Positions 19,478 through 29,131 of a stretch of DNA of 64,000 bases are shown in pieces. The stretch lies in contig OY970182.1 of NCBI GenBank assembly GCA_963708095.1, forward strand, positions 3,100,001-3,164,000. The letters are read 5' to 3'. Within the stretch, counting starts at the first letter, position 1. The number at the start of each line of letters is the position of its first letter. Under the pieces are notes generated by a model. That model saw nothing but the letters and a program-made list of their open reading frames with translations. It searched no databases and was not told where the DNA came from. This DNA comes from JAJZVS01 sp963708095 (lineage in GTDB: Bacteria > Pseudomonadota > Alphaproteobacteria > Acetobacterales > Acetobacteraceae). Both the position numbers and the translations under genes were made by a program.

Positions 19478-20227
19478 TCAGGCATCGGCACGGCGGGGGA
19501 ACTGCATGGCCAGCAGATCAAGTCCCGCGGCGCCGGCGCGCGCGGCCAGCCCCGGCTCGTCGGGGGCGACGAACAGGCAGGAGTGCGGGATCAGCGCCAC
19601 GTCGTCGCGGTGCAGGCTGCCGCCCAGCACCAGCCAGTACTGGCCGGCGCCGGCGGCGGGATCGGGGCCGGCGAGCGACGCGCCGGCGGGCAGGCGGTAG
19701 CGCCAGGCGGCGAGACCGTCCGGCCCTGCCGGCAACGCCGGCTCGCAGCGCGGCGCGGCGGCCGGATCGGCAGCCGCCGGTGACGGCGCGCCGATCGCCT
19801 CCCGGTGGCGGCGCGGGCGGGGCAGGTCGCCGCGTGCACCGGGCATATAGCGCGCGCCGGGGTCCCAGCCGTTGCGCAAGGTGAAATACGCGAGGCCGGC
19901 GGCGCCGGCGCGGATCGGCCCATAGGCCGAGAACGCGGCGGTGAAATGCACCGCGACCGGCGCCACCGCGTGCGTGCCGAGCGTGCCATCACCGTCCACC
20001 ACCACCTGGAACTGGTCGGCCTGGTGGAAATGCGCCTGCACGATGCTGTCCGGGTCCTGTTCGACCAGGAAGGCCATCGCATAGAGCGCGCCGGGCGGCG
20101 GCGGCGGCCCGGGGTCGGGCCGGTAGCGGCTCCCGCCGAGGCAGGTGGTGTGCCAGAATCCGGTGCCGTTCGAAGTGGCGCGGCGGCGGGTGGCGTGGGC
20201 GGCTTCGGCGGCGGCGATCAGGGGCAT
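19478..20227 (-). CDS. Cupin-like hypothetical protein
   Basis: This 249-aa protein starts at 20227 (MPLIAAAEAAH). It contains a single recognisable cupin-like strand pair, QAHFHQADQFQVVVDGDGTLG, and later GAGQYWLVLGGSLHRDDV, suggesting two halves of a small beta-barrel. There is no signal peptide. The start lies within the 3' end of the Fur/Zur gene (10-base overlap), so translation is probably coupled and its expression linked to that regulator. The ligand and reaction are unknown. Confidence 0.62.
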   Translation of the reverse strand: MPLIAAAEAAHATRRRATSNGTGFWHTTCLGGSRYRPDPGPPPPPGALYAMAFLVEQDPDSIVQAHFHQADQFQVVVDGDGTLGTHAVAPVAVHFTAAFSAYGPIRAGAAGLAYFTLRNGWDPGARYMPGARGDLPRPRRHREAIGAPSPAAADPAAAPRCEPALPAGPDGLAAWRYRLPAGASLAGPDPAAGAGQYWLVLGGSLHRDDVALIPHSCLFVAPDEPGLAARAGAAGLDLLAMQFPRRADA

Positions 20228-20736
20228 GCATCGGTCTCCGGCGCCGGGGCGGCGGCGCAGGACGCGCACAGCCCCTCGGCTTCGATGGTGGCGGTGCCGA
20301 CCGCGAACCCGTGGCGCGCGGCGGCGGCGGCAAGCGCGTGGGGAAGCTCCGGATCGTCGAGCTCGATCACCCGGCGGCAGCGGCGGCAGATCAGGAACTG
20401 GGCGGTGTGGGTCTGCGCGTGCGGCGCCGGCGTGGTCCCGTCCGATTCGGGGTGGGCGACGCAGCCGACGAACGCCGCGAGTTGCTCCACCCGGTGCACC
20501 AGGCCCTGGGCGCCGAGGAAATCGAGCGCACGATAGACCGTGGGCGGCGCCGCGTTGCCGCGCGAGCGGCGCAGCCGATCCAGCAGGTCGTACGCGCCGA
20601 CCGGCGTATCCGCTTCCAGGATCAGGCCGAGCACGTCGCGGCGCAACGCGGTCAGCTTCGCGCCGCGGCCGGTGCAGATGGCATCCGCGCGGTCCAGCAG
20701 GTGTTCGGTGCGGGGCGAAAATTCGGCCTCGCTCAC
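20218..20736 (-). CDS. Fur family metalloregulator, Zur-like
   Basis: This 172-aa regulator has a winged helix ending in PPTVYRALDFLGAQGLVHRV, the classical Fur-family recognition helix. Two CxxC pairs (LICRRCRRVI and CASCAA) build the structural zinc site, as in Zur. The GTG start at 20736 follows AAGGGGG; the frame extends further upstream into the hisI side without family sequence. It is divergent from hisI with only 55 bases between the starts and is coupled to the cupin gene. Zinc sensing is the likeliest role; iron or peroxide sensing cannot be excluded. Confidence 0.85.
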   Translation of the reverse strand: MSEAEFSPRTEHLLDRADAICTGRGAKLTALRRDVLGLILEADTPVGAYDLLDRLRRSRGNAAPPTVYRALDFLGAQGLVHRVEQLAAFVGCVAHPESDGTTPAPHAQTHTAQFLICRRCRRVIELDDPELPHALAAAAARHGFAVGTATIEAEGLCASCAAAPAPETDACP

Positions 20737-20791
20737 GGGTCGGACCCCCTTATCCTTTGATCCGGCGGCATCTCGACCCAAGATAGCACGC

Positions 20792-21196
20792 ATGAGCGAA
20801 CAGGACACCACGGCGGCCGTGCTGGCCGCATTGCACTTCGATGCAGCCGGACTGGTGCCGGCGATCGCCCAGCAGCACGACACCGGGGAGGTGCTGATGC
20901 TGGCCTGGATGAACGCCGCCGCGGTGGCCGAGACCCTGGCGACCGGGCGGGGGTGCTACTTCAGCCGCTCGCGCGGGCGGTTGTGGCGCAAGGGGGAGAC
21001 CTCGGGCCAGGTGCAGCGGCTGGTGGAGCTGCGGGTGGATTGCGACGGGGACGCGGTGCTGCTGCTGGTCGATCAGACCGGGGTGGCGTGCCACACGGGG
21101 CGGCGGTCGTGTTTCTTCCGGGCGGTGCGGGAGGAGAGGCTGGTGGAGATCATGGCGCCGGAGGTGGACGAGGCGGTGTTGTACGGGGGGTTGTAG
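20792..21196 (+). CDS. hisI: Phosphoribosyl-AMP cyclohydrolase
   Basis: HisI opens the adenine ring of phosphoribosyl-AMP in histidine synthesis. The 134-aa protein has MLAWMNAAAVAETLATGRG, YFSRSRGRLWRKGETSG and the metal-binding cysteines and aspartates in VDCDGDAVLLLVDQTGVACH followed by TGRRSCFF. The length is normal. It stands alone here, apart from other his genes, divergent from the Zur-like gene. Confidence 0.96.
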   Translation: MSEQDTTAAVLAALHFDAAGLVPAIAQQHDTGEVLMLAWMNAAAVAETLATGRGCYFSRSRGRLWRKGETSGQVQRLVELRVDCDGDAVLLLVDQTGVACHTGRRSCFFRAVREERLVEIMAPEVDEAVLYGGL

Positions 21197-21469
21197 GGGG
21201 CGGGGCTTGGCATACGCCAGGCCGCCATACTGTCGCGTCAGACATTTTGGTCGCTTGGCAATGACCGAAATATGATCCGGCGGCCTGACCTTCGCTGCAA
21301 CGACGCGGCGCTTCTCTACGCCGGGGCGCGCGACTGGATGGTATCACTCCTTACCTCTGCGATCTCTGCGTTGAATTGGCCGCAACGGTCTGAAGGGGAG
21401 CGAACGGGCTGGGAAGCGCGCTTGCACGGCGTAAGTCTCCACGGGCGACAAACGGTCGCGGGTATGTCG

Positions 21470-21970
21470 ATGCCGTTTGTTGGCCGGATCGTGTCGTTCC
21501 AGTTGCCGTGGAAGTCGGCGCGGGTGATGTTGATTGCATTCATCTCCTGCTTGGAGACGGTGATGCCTTTGGGACAGGTGTTGGTGTCGAGTTCACAGCG
21601 CACGGTGGGGCCCGTATCGGTGGTGGTGGCGCTGATCAGATCGACGATGACGCGGTAACTGACCAACGGCTTGGCTCGCCAGTTCATGCTGATAAACGAG
21701 AACAAGCGGTGCTCGATCTTGTTTCACTTTCTGGTCCCGGGCGGCAGGTGATGAACCTCGATGGCAATGCCAAGTTCGGTCGCGAGGCATTGCAATTCGC
21801 GCTTCCACAATCGCACGCGCGAACCGTTGCTGCCGCCACCGTCGGCGGTGATCACCAGGCGCGTGGCGCCGGGGTAGCGCGTGCAGCCGATCTTGTGCCA
21901 CCAGCGGCGGATCGTCTGTACCGCAAAGGCGGACGTGTCATGGTCCGTGCCGAGGGCGTCCGGGGCCGAT
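21470..21970 (-). mobile_element. ISAzo13-family transposase relic
   Basis: The minus strand reads ALGTDHDTSAFAVQTIRRWW then RLVITADGGGSNGSR and EVHHLPPGT in one frame. A frameshift at about 21725 leads into a second frame with RLFSFISMNWRAKPLVSYRV and TVSKQEMNAINITRADFHG, ending about TIRPTN. These are characteristic C-terminal parts of ISAzo13-type transposases. The N-terminal half is missing and no terminal repeats were found. The surrounding non-coding stretches (21197-21470 and 21971-22195) show no other recognisable gene. Confidence 0.8.
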
Positions 21971-22195
21971 GTCACGGCAGGCCGCAATCTCAGCGGATGA
22001 GATGGGTGAGGATGTCCGGGGTACCCCCAGATCCTGATGCTTCCGCGCGGCAGGCGCGCCTGTCGGCCGGTCAGCAGCCTCGTCCGGCGAATAGCCGCGG
22101 CGATGCGGCTCCGGGGAGCGTGCCATCCCGGCTCGCCGCGGCCTGGACACGCGGCCTGGACACGGGCGCACACCACCGGGCATCCTCGGCACCAC

Positions 22196-24001
22196 ATGCA
22201 GTCCTCCCTCGCCGCGCGGCTGAAGGGCCTTCGCGACATTGCCAGCCTGGTCAATGCGGGCAGCGACCTGCCGACAATACTGGAGCACATCGTCTCCGCG
22301 GTGTGCCGGCACACCGCCTGGTCCAGCAGCGGCGTCATGAAGGTGAACCTCGAATCCGGCTTCTCGGAACTGATGGTGCGGCACGATCCGGGCCACGCCG
22401 CACCGCACAATCTGCCGACGCGATGGCGGCTGACCACGAGCCCGGCGCTGCGCGTCGCCGGCACCGGCATGCCGATCATCATCCCGGATGCGCAGAACTC
22501 GGACGAGTTCCCCGACTACCGCGCCGATGCGACCGCACGCGGTTATCACACCGTGGTGGTGCTGCCCGTCGCTGCCACCGACGCACTGGGCAATCGCATG
22601 GTGCTGTCGGTGCAATCGCCGCAGGTGGTGCCGGTCGCCGACATGGAACTCGCCTTCCTGACCACGATCGCCCATCTTGGCGCGATTGCGGTGGAAAAGG
22701 TGAAACGGCTGGAGGCCGAACGTGCCCAGTCGGAGCGCCTGCGCCGCGTGCTGGCAGTGAACGAGAGCCTGCTGGCACGCGCGCTCGCCGGCGAGTCCAT
22801 GCTCACTCTCCTCGGCACCGTGGAAGCGCTGTTGCCGGAACCGCTGGTGGTGGTGGACCTGACCACGCACACCGTGCTGGCACGCCGCTCGCCGGCGCCG
22901 GATGTGGTCAGTGAGCCGGACTGGCGCCGCTTCGTGCGGCGCAAGGCAGCGGGCATGTTGATGGAACTGGCGCGCAGCACATCGCCCAGCGGCTTCAACG
23001 CCCGCGTCACCATCGATTTCGCCGGTCTCGGCCTCGACCTGCAGCTTGCCGCGATCGTCGAGCCGATGGAGATCGACGGCGAGCAGGTCGGCGCGCTGCT
23101 GCTGTTTCCCCGCACGGCCGAGGGGAACCCGCTGGATCTGCTGCTCGCGCAGGAGGCGAAGCTGGCGATCAACGTCCACCTGCTGCGCGGCTATGTCCGC
23201 GCGCAGAGCCGCACCGAATCGGCCGGCGAACTGATCGGCGCGCTGGTCAGCGGCGCCCCCCTCGGCACCGACGCGGTGTGGTCGCGCGCCGAACAACTGG
23301 GCGTGGAACTCGCCCAGCCCGCCTGCCTGCTTGCGGTCGGTCTGCCGGACGCGGCCAGCGCAGCGCCGCCGCCGTTGCGCCACGCGCTCACCCTGCTGAC
23401 GGCACGCGCCTGGCCCGGTGCGCTGGTCGCCTCGCAGGGCGCCGAACTCGCCGTGCTGCTACCGGGCGCGGCCGACCAGCTCGCGCGGGTAAGGCTGCTG
23501 GCAAAGCGCATCGCCCGCGGCCTGAGCTGGCACGGCGACGCGCCCGCGGTGGCGATCGGCGGCCCATGCCACGCACTGGCGGATTACCCGCAGGCCTGGC
23601 GCGAATGCCTGCGCCTGCTGGGGCTCGGCCGTACATTCAAGCGCTCGGGCGTGCTGGAGCCGGCGTCCTTCGGCCCGTTCGCCGAACTGCTGTCGGCACT
23701 CAACGGCAATGCGGTACAGGACTTCATCGCGCGCACGCTCGGCGCCGCCGCCGGCTACGACGCGCGCCACAATGCCCACCTGGTGGACACGGTCGCCAGC
23801 TTCATCGAGGGCGGCTGCCGCTATCAGCCCTGTGCGGAAAAGCTGGGCATCCACGTGTCCACGCTGCGCTACCGCATCGACCGCTTCCAGGACCTGACCG
23901 GCGCCGACCTCGCCGATCCGGAGACGCGCTTCTCCTTCGCGCTGGCGGTCCGCCTGCGCGGGGTGGACCGGGCGAGGCCGGCGGGTTCCGACGATTCGTA
24001 G
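22196..24001 (+). CDS. GAF domain PucR-type transcriptional regulator
   Basis: This 601-aa regulator has an N-terminal GAF sensor domain (about residues 15-165) and a middle GGDEF-like/CdaR region. The C-terminal PucR helix-turn-helix reads CRYQPCAEKLGIHVSTLRYR with IDRFQDLTGADL following. Such proteins activate catabolic operons in response to a small-molecule effector. It is encoded directly upstream of, and in line with, a flavin oxidoreductase, an ABC importer and a hydrolase, so it is the probable activator of that set. The start is uncertain: ATG 22196 begins right before the GAF domain but has a weak ribosome site, and upstream starts at 22103 or 22037 are possible. Confidence 0.85.
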   Translation: MQSSLAARLKGLRDIASLVNAGSDLPTILEHIVSAVCRHTAWSSSGVMKVNLESGFSELMVRHDPGHAAPHNLPTRWRLTTSPALRVAGTGMPIIIPDAQNSDEFPDYRADATARGYHTVVVLPVAATDALGNRMVLSVQSPQVVPVADMELAFLTTIAHLGAIAVEKVKRLEAERAQSERLRRVLAVNESLLARALAGESMLTLLGTVEALLPEPLVVVDLTTHTVLARRSPAPDVVSEPDWRRFVRRKAAGMLMELARSTSPSGFNARVTIDFAGLGLDLQLAAIVEPMEIDGEQVGALLLFPRTAEGNPLDLLLAQEAKLAINVHLLRGYVRAQSRTESAGELIGALVSGAPLGTDAVWSRAEQLGVELAQPACLLAVGLPDAASAAPPPLRHALTLLTARAWPGALVASQGAELAVLLPGAADQLARVRLLAKRIARGLSWHGDAPAVAIGGPCHALADYPQAWRECLRLLGLGRTFKRSGVLEPASFGPFAELLSALNGNAVQDFIARTLGAAAGYDARHNAHLVDTVASFIEGGCRYQPCAEKLGIHVSTLRYRIDRFQDLTGADLADPETRFSFALAVRLRGVDRARPAGSDDS

Positions 24002-24098
24002 GAAACTCGGATCAATCTGTCCCGCGTATCGTAGGAAGACGCCGGCCATCGCTGCCGCCTAGGCTTTCGGCCGGGGAGCAGGAACGGAGGCACAGCGC

Positions 24099-25169
24099 GT
24101 GAAATTCTCGATCGCCGTCAACCTGGAGCGGTTCGACAGCAGCCAGGACATGCGGCAGGTGGCGCGTGACGCCCTGGAACTCGTGCAACTGGCGGAAGCC
24201 GGGGGCTTCGAAATCGCCTGGGCGGCCGAACATCACACGGTCGAACTGACCGCGGGTCCCAATCCCTTCACCATCCTGACCCATTGGGCCGCGCATACGA
24301 CGCGCATCCGCCTCGGCACCGCGGTGGTGGTGGCGCCCTACTGGCATCCGATCCGCGTCGCCGGCGAGGCCGCGCTGTTCGACCTGTTCAGCGACGGGCG
24401 GCTGGAACTCGGCCTTGGCCGCGGCGCGTTCCAGTACCAGTTCGACCGCATGGCACGTGGCATCGACCAGCGACAGGGTGGCCAGTACCTGCGGGAGATG
24501 CTGCCGGTGGTACGTGCCCTGTGGCAGGGCGACATCGAACACCATGGCGAGATCTGGCAGTTTCCGCGTGCGACGTCGGTGCCGAAACCGCTGCAGACGC
24601 CGGGCCCGCCGGTCTGGGTCGCGGCGCGCGATCCGGACACCTTCGCCTGGGCCATGGCATGCGGCGCCAACATCATGGCCACGCCGCTGTCGCGCCCGCA
24701 TGCCGAAGTGGCAATCCTTGGACAGCGGTTCGCCGAGACGTTGGCAGGCTTGCCCGGCATCCGCCGGCCACGCTTCCTGATGTTGCGCCGCGCCTGCGTC
24801 TATGCAAGCCCGGACGACTGGGCGATGCCGGTGGAGGTCTCCTCCACCTATGCGCGGCATTTCGAGAACCTGTTCCGCAATATCGGGCAGGTCTGCAACG
24901 GCTTTCCCGAACCCGCCGACATGGCCCAGGTCGCCAGCCGCGGCGAGTACCAGCCGGAGACGATCCGTGACAGCATGGTGTTCGGCACCCCCGATGAGGT
25001 GGTGGCCAAGCTGAAACAGTACGAGGCAGCCGGCGTGGATCAGTTCTGCTACGGTGCATCCTTCGGCCTGCCGCATGCCTTCGCGCGACGCTCGCTGGAA
25101 CTGTTCATCGCCGATGTCATGCCGCACTTCGCCACAGAGCCGACTGCAGGCGAAACCATGGCAACGTGA
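24099..25169 (+). CDS. LLM-class flavin-dependent oxidoreductase
   Basis: This 356-aa bacterial-luciferase-like monooxygenase begins MKFSIAVNLERFDSS. It contains FEIAWAAEHHTVELTAGPNP, TTRIRLGTAVVV and GRLELGLGRGAFQYQFDR, the flavin-barrel pattern of this family. The GTG start has GGAGG nine bases upstream. Such enzymes use FMNH2 or F420 and oxygen to hydroxylate or open organic substrates. Its position between the PucR regulator and an ABC importer suggests it attacks the imported compound. The substrate is unknown. Confidence 0.92.
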   Translation: MKFSIAVNLERFDSSQDMRQVARDALELVQLAEAGGFEIAWAAEHHTVELTAGPNPFTILTHWAAHTTRIRLGTAVVVAPYWHPIRVAGEAALFDLFSDGRLELGLGRGAFQYQFDRMARGIDQRQGGQYLREMLPVVRALWQGDIEHHGEIWQFPRATSVPKPLQTPGPPVWVAARDPDTFAWAMACGANIMATPLSRPHAEVAILGQRFAETLAGLPGIRRPRFLMLRRACVYASPDDWAMPVEVSSTYARHFENLFRNIGQVCNGFPEPADMAQVASRGEYQPETIRDSMVFGTPDEVVAKLKQYEAAGVDQFCYGASFGLPHAFARRSLELFIADVMPHFATEPTAGETMAT

Positions 25170-25216
25170 TACGACGCAGGCTGAACCTTCGCCTAGGGGC
25201 AACAGGGAGTCCGAGA

Positions 25217-26311
25217 ATGACAAACGCGATCTGGCAGGCACACGATCCCACCTTCACGCGTCGGGCGCTGCTGCGCGCAGCCGGCCTTGCCGGCGTCGGC
25301 GGCGCGCTGGTGGGGCTATCGGGCGCCGATGCGTCGGCGGCAGGAAAATTCGCCGGCAAATCGGTTACATTCGCGAGCTGGGGCGGTTCGTACCAGGATG
25401 CCCAGGCCGCATGCTACTGCGCGCCGTTCACCGCAGCGACCGGTGCCAGGGTATTGCAGGCCGGCCCGGTGAGCTACGCCAAGCTGCGCACCATGGTGCA
25501 GGCGGGCGATCCGGTGTGGGACATCGCCGATGTCACCATCGAGTTCCTCTACACCGCGGCGAAGGATGGGTTGTTCGAGAAGATCGATCCCAAGGCGGTG
25601 CATGTCGATCGCGTCAAGCCGGTGTTCCGCCATGAATACGGCGTGGGCGACATCGTCTGGTCGTACAATATCGCCTATGGCAGCAGCGCGTTTCCCGGCG
25701 GCAAGGGGCCGCAGAGCTGGGCCGACGTGTTCGACATCAAGCGTTTCCCAGGCACGCGCACGCTGCGCGATCGCGTCGCGCCGATGCTGGAGATCGCCCT
25801 GATGGCGGACGGCGTGCCGCCCGGCAAGCTGTATCCGCTGGACGTCGATCGTGCCTTCAAGAAGCTTGACACCATCAAGCGGCATACGATCTTCTGGACC
25901 ACCAACTCGCAGTCGCAGCAGCTGTTCACCGATGGCGAGGTGAGCTGCGGCATGATACTGAACGGCCGCGCCTACGACGCGGTGAAGAAAGGTGCCAAGA
26001 TCACCCTGGAGTGGAACCAGAACGTCCAATCGGTGGATTATCTCGTCGTGCTGAAAGGCAGCCGCAACCGCGACGTGGCGATGGGCCTGATCGACACCAT
26101 GACGGTTGCCGCGAACCAGGCGAAGCTCGCCAACATGATCGCCTACTCACCGACCAATCCGGACGCGTTCAGCTCGATCGACAAGGCGATCTCGCCCTGG
26201 CTGTCGACCAATCCGGACAACGCCGCCAAGGGCTTCGTGATCAACGCGGAGTACTGGCGCGACCGATATGAAAAGCTGGCCGAGCGGTGGGAGAATTGGA
26301 AGCTGTCTTGA
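25217..26311 (+). CDS. ABC transporter substrate-binding protein, polyamine (PotD)-like, Tat-exported
   Basis: This 364-aa periplasmic binding protein has a twin-arginine signal, TRRALLRAAGLAGVGGALVG, ending near GADASAAG. The mature part begins with FAGKSVTFASWGGSYQDAQ, typical of the PotD/spermidine-type family, and has VWDIADVTIEFLYTAAKDG and VGDIVWSYNIAYG. CAGGGAG precedes the ATG at 25217. It is followed immediately by two permeases and an ATPase in PotDBCA style. The ligand is unknown; polyamines, amino-alcohols or other small cations are typical for the family. Confidence 0.93.
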   Translation: MTNAIWQAHDPTFTRRALLRAAGLAGVGGALVGLSGADASAAGKFAGKSVTFASWGGSYQDAQAACYCAPFTAATGARVLQAGPVSYAKLRTMVQAGDPVWDIADVTIEFLYTAAKDGLFEKIDPKAVHVDRVKPVFRHEYGVGDIVWSYNIAYGSSAFPGGKGPQSWADVFDIKRFPGTRTLRDRVAPMLEIALMADGVPPGKLYPLDVDRAFKKLDTIKRHTIFWTTNSQSQQLFTDGEVSCGMILNGRAYDAVKKGAKITLEWNQNVQSVDYLVVLKGSRNRDVAMGLIDTMTVAANQAKLANMIAYSPTNPDAFSSIDKAISPWLSTNPDNAAKGFVINAEYWRDRYEKLAERWENWKLS

Positions 26312-26313
26312 GC

Positions 26314-27174
26314 GTGGAACGGCCGGTGACGGCCGGCCGGTCGCGGCTGCGGCGCATTGATGGCAATCTGCTGCTGGTCCTGCCGGCAGCGTTGCTCATG
26401 GCCGCCTGCTTCGCCTGGCCCGTGGCGCGGTTGCTGGTGCAGAGCATCAGCCAGCCGGTCTGGGGACTGGGCAACTATCGCGCGCTGGTCAGCCATCCCG
26501 TGTTCATCCGCGTGCTGTGGAACACCGTGGTGATCAGCGCCAGTGTCGACCTGTGCTGCCTGCTGATCGGCTATCCGGTTGCCTACACCATGGCGACCGT
26601 CCCGCCACACATCCGCCGGCTGCTGGTCTTCATGATCCTGATCCCGTTCTGGAGCAGCGTCCTGGTGCGCAGTTTCGCCTGGATGGTACTGCTGCAGCGC
26701 AACGGCCTCGTGAACGACGTGCTGGTCGGCATCGGCCTGCTGCAGCAGCCGGCGCAGCTCGTCTACAATCGAATCGGCGTGCTGATCGGCATGGTGCAGA
26801 TCCTGCTGCCCTTCATGATCTTCCCGCTGTACACCACGATGGCGCGCATCGACCCGGCCTATGTGCAGGCCGCCGCCACACTCGGCGCACCTCCGGCCCG
26901 CAGCTTCCGGCGCGTGTATCTGCCGTTGACGCTGCCAGGCGTGCTCACCGGCGGCGTGCTCGTGTTCGTCATCGCCCTGGGCTACTATATCGTTCCCGCG
27001 CTGCTTGGCGGGCTCGGCGATACGATGGTGGCGCAGCTCATCGAACAGCAGGTGGCGGATTTCGGCAACTGGGGCATGGCCGGCACGCTGTCGGCGGTGC
27101 TGCTCGCTGGCACCTGCGTCACGCTTGCGCTGATCCTGCGCGTCTACGGCGTACGCAACGCATGGCGGCGATGA
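26314..27174 (+). CDS. ABC transporter permease (PotB-like)
   Basis: This inner-membrane permease of about 286 aa has six predicted membrane segments. They start at NLLLVLPAALLMAACFAW, and the EAA-type loop is YVQAAATLGAPPARSFRRVY. The start is ambiguous: GTG 26314, TTG 26308 (overlapping the preceding stop) and GTG 26287 are all in frame. It forms the import channel together with the next permease. Confidence 0.9.
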   Translation: MERPVTAGRSRLRRIDGNLLLVLPAALLMAACFAWPVARLLVQSISQPVWGLGNYRALVSHPVFIRVLWNTVVISASVDLCCLLIGYPVAYTMATVPPHIRRLLVFMILIPFWSSVLVRSFAWMVLLQRNGLVNDVLVGIGLLQQPAQLVYNRIGVLIGMVQILLPFMIFPLYTTMARIDPAYVQAAATLGAPPARSFRRVYLPLTLPGVLTGGVLVFVIALGYYIVPALLGGLGDTMVAQLIEQQVADFGNWGMAGTLSAVLLAGTCVTLALILRVYGVRNAWRR

Positions 27175-28016
27175 CCGAAAGCTGGCGCAGTGATCGTGCA
27201 TGGGCCGCGTTGCGCATCTTGCTGTGCGGCCTTCTCGCGGTATACATGCTGGCGCCGATGATCGTGGTCGTGGTGATCTCGTTCAGCTCCGCGCCATTCC
27301 TGCATTTCCCGCCGCCCGGCCTGTCGCTGCAATGGTACAGGCGCCTGCTGCATACGCCTGCGTGGACCGACTCGTTGCTCACCAGCATCGAGATCATGCT
27401 GCCGACCGGGCTGGCAGCCACCGCACTCGGCACCGCGGCGGCGGTGGGCCTGGCCCGTGCGCGGTTCCGCGGGGCCGCAATGATCGGCGCGCTGCTGATG
27501 GCACCGATGGTCGTGCCGGTGATCATCATCGCCGCCGCGGTATTCACCCTGTTCCAAGGCTGGGGGTTGAACGGCACGCTGCTTGGCCTGATCATCGCGC
27601 ATACGCTGCTGACGACGCCCTATGTGCTGGCCAACGTGCGCAGCGCGATGGAAACCGTGGACCGGAGTCTCGAGCAGGCGGCGCTGACCCTGGGCGCCAC
27701 GCCCTGGCGCGGCTTCTGGCGTGTGACGTTCCCGCTGATCCTGCCGGGCGTGCTGTCCGGCCTGCTGTTCGCCATGGTGGTATCGTTCGATGAGCTTATC
27801 GTCTCGCTGTTCATCAGCACGCCGGAGGTACGGCCGGTGACCGTGCAGATGTGGTCGGATGTGCGCGGCGCGGTCGATCCGACGATCTCGGCCATTGCCA
27901 CCGTGCTGTTCGCGTTCTCGTTCGTCGTGCTGCTGACCGAGAGCCTGCTGCGCCGCCACGGCGACCGGCGGGGACCGGGTAAGGGACAGGTCCCGGGCGA
28001 AGGATTGGTGCCGTGA
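27171..28016 (+). CDS. ABC transporter permease (PotC-like)
   Basis: This 281-aa permease of the PotC type starts at an ATG overlapping the previous stop (ATGA). Membrane segments begin at ALRILLCGLLAVYMLAPMI. The EAA loop is LEQAALTLGATPWRGFWRVT, the docking site for the ATPase. It is the second half of the heterodimeric importer channel. Confidence 0.92.
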   Translation: MTESWRSDRAWAALRILLCGLLAVYMLAPMIVVVVISFSSAPFLHFPPPGLSLQWYRRLLHTPAWTDSLLTSIEIMLPTGLAATALGTAAAVGLARARFRGAAMIGALLMAPMVVPVIIIAAAVFTLFQGWGLNGTLLGLIIAHTLLTTPYVLANVRSAMETVDRSLEQAALTLGATPWRGFWRVTFPLILPGVLSGLLFAMVVSFDELIVSLFISTPEVRPVTVQMWSDVRGAVDPTISAIATVLFAFSFVVLLTESLLRRHGDRRGPGKGQVPGEGLVP

Positions 28017-29101
28017 TGGCGGGTTCGCTGGAGCTGCGGCAACTGCGCAAGAGCTATGGCACCATGCACGCCGTGGACAACGTATCGCTCACCGTCGCCG
28101 CCGGCGAATTCGTTACGCTACTTGGCCCCTCCGGATCGGGCAAGACCACGACGCTCAGCATGATCGCCGGCCTGACGCAGCCGAGTGCCGGCAGCATGCT
28201 GCTGGACGGCCGGCCCCTGGATCCGCTGCCGCCGTACCGGCGCGATATCGGCGTGGTGTTCCAGAACTACGCATTGTTCCCGCACATGACGGTGGCGCGC
28301 AACGTCGCGTTCCCGCTGGAGATGCGGCGCACGCCGGCCGTGGAGGTGGCGCGCAAGGTCGCCCGCGCGCTGCAACAGGTCGGACTGGCGCAGCATGGCG
28401 CGCGCTTTCCGCGGCAGCTGTCCGGCGGCCAGCAGCAACGGGTCGCACTGGCCCGCGCGATGGTCTTCGAACCGCGCATCCTGCTGATGGACGAGCCGCT
28501 GGGCGCACTCGACCGCAAGCTGCGCGAGCAGATGCAGGTCGAGATCATGCGGCTGCACCGCGAACTCGGCGTGTCGATCATCTATGTGACGCACGATCAG
28601 GACGAGGCACTGATGATGAGCGACCGCATCGCGGTGTTCAATCACGGCCGCATCGAGCAGGTCGGGCCGCCCGACAGGCTGTACGAACGGCCGGCCACCG
28701 CCTTCGTTGCCGGATTCCTGGGCGAATCGAACTTCTTCCACGCCCATGTGGTGGAAACCACGCCGACGCATTGCCGGCTGAACGGCGGCGGGCTGCACTT
28801 GGCCGCGCAGGGCAGCGGTCTGGCGAACGGCAGTTCCGCCGTCGTGATGGTGCGGCCGGAACGCGTCCGCCTGGCGCGGGCCAACGACGCGGTGCCGACC
28901 GGCGAGAACACCATGGGCGGCACGGTGACCGACGTGATCTATCTCGGACGGGCAAAGAAATACATCGTGCGCCTCGGCTCCGGCCAGGAGGTCACGGCAG
29001 TCGAGCAGGCCATCGCCGGCGGCGAACGCGCGCCCGAGCGCGGCGATGCGGTGCACCTGCTCTGGTTCCCCGACGATGCCATCGCGCTGCCGGCAACCTG
29101 A
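28013..29101 (+). CDS. ABC transporter ATP-binding protein (PotA-like)
   Basis: This 362-aa ATPase powers the importer. It shows Walker A GPSGSGKTTT, the Q-loop in GVVFQNYALFPHM, the signature LSGGQQQRVALARAM, Walker B ILLMDEPLGALD and the switch VTHDQDEAL. A C-terminal TOBE domain begins at about residue 235 (VMVRPERVRLA, GTVTDVIYLGRAKKY), typical of the PotA/CUT1 group. The GTG start overlaps the permease stop (GTGA), and AAGGA lies nine bases upstream. Confidence 0.95.
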   Translation: MMAGSLELRQLRKSYGTMHAVDNVSLTVAAGEFVTLLGPSGSGKTTTLSMIAGLTQPSAGSMLLDGRPLDPLPPYRRDIGVVFQNYALFPHMTVARNVAFPLEMRRTPAVEVARKVARALQQVGLAQHGARFPRQLSGGQQQRVALARAMVFEPRILLMDEPLGALDRKLREQMQVEIMRLHRELGVSIIYVTHDQDEALMMSDRIAVFNHGRIEQVGPPDRLYERPATAFVAGFLGESNFFHAHVVETTPTHCRLNGGGLHLAAQGSGLANGSSAVVMVRPERVRLARANDAVPTGENTMGGTVTDVIYLGRAKKYIVRLGSGQEVTAVEQAIAGGERAPERGDAVHLLWFPDDAIALPAT

Positions 29102-29131
29102 TAGCGCAACGAATCAAGGGCGGAGACCGAC

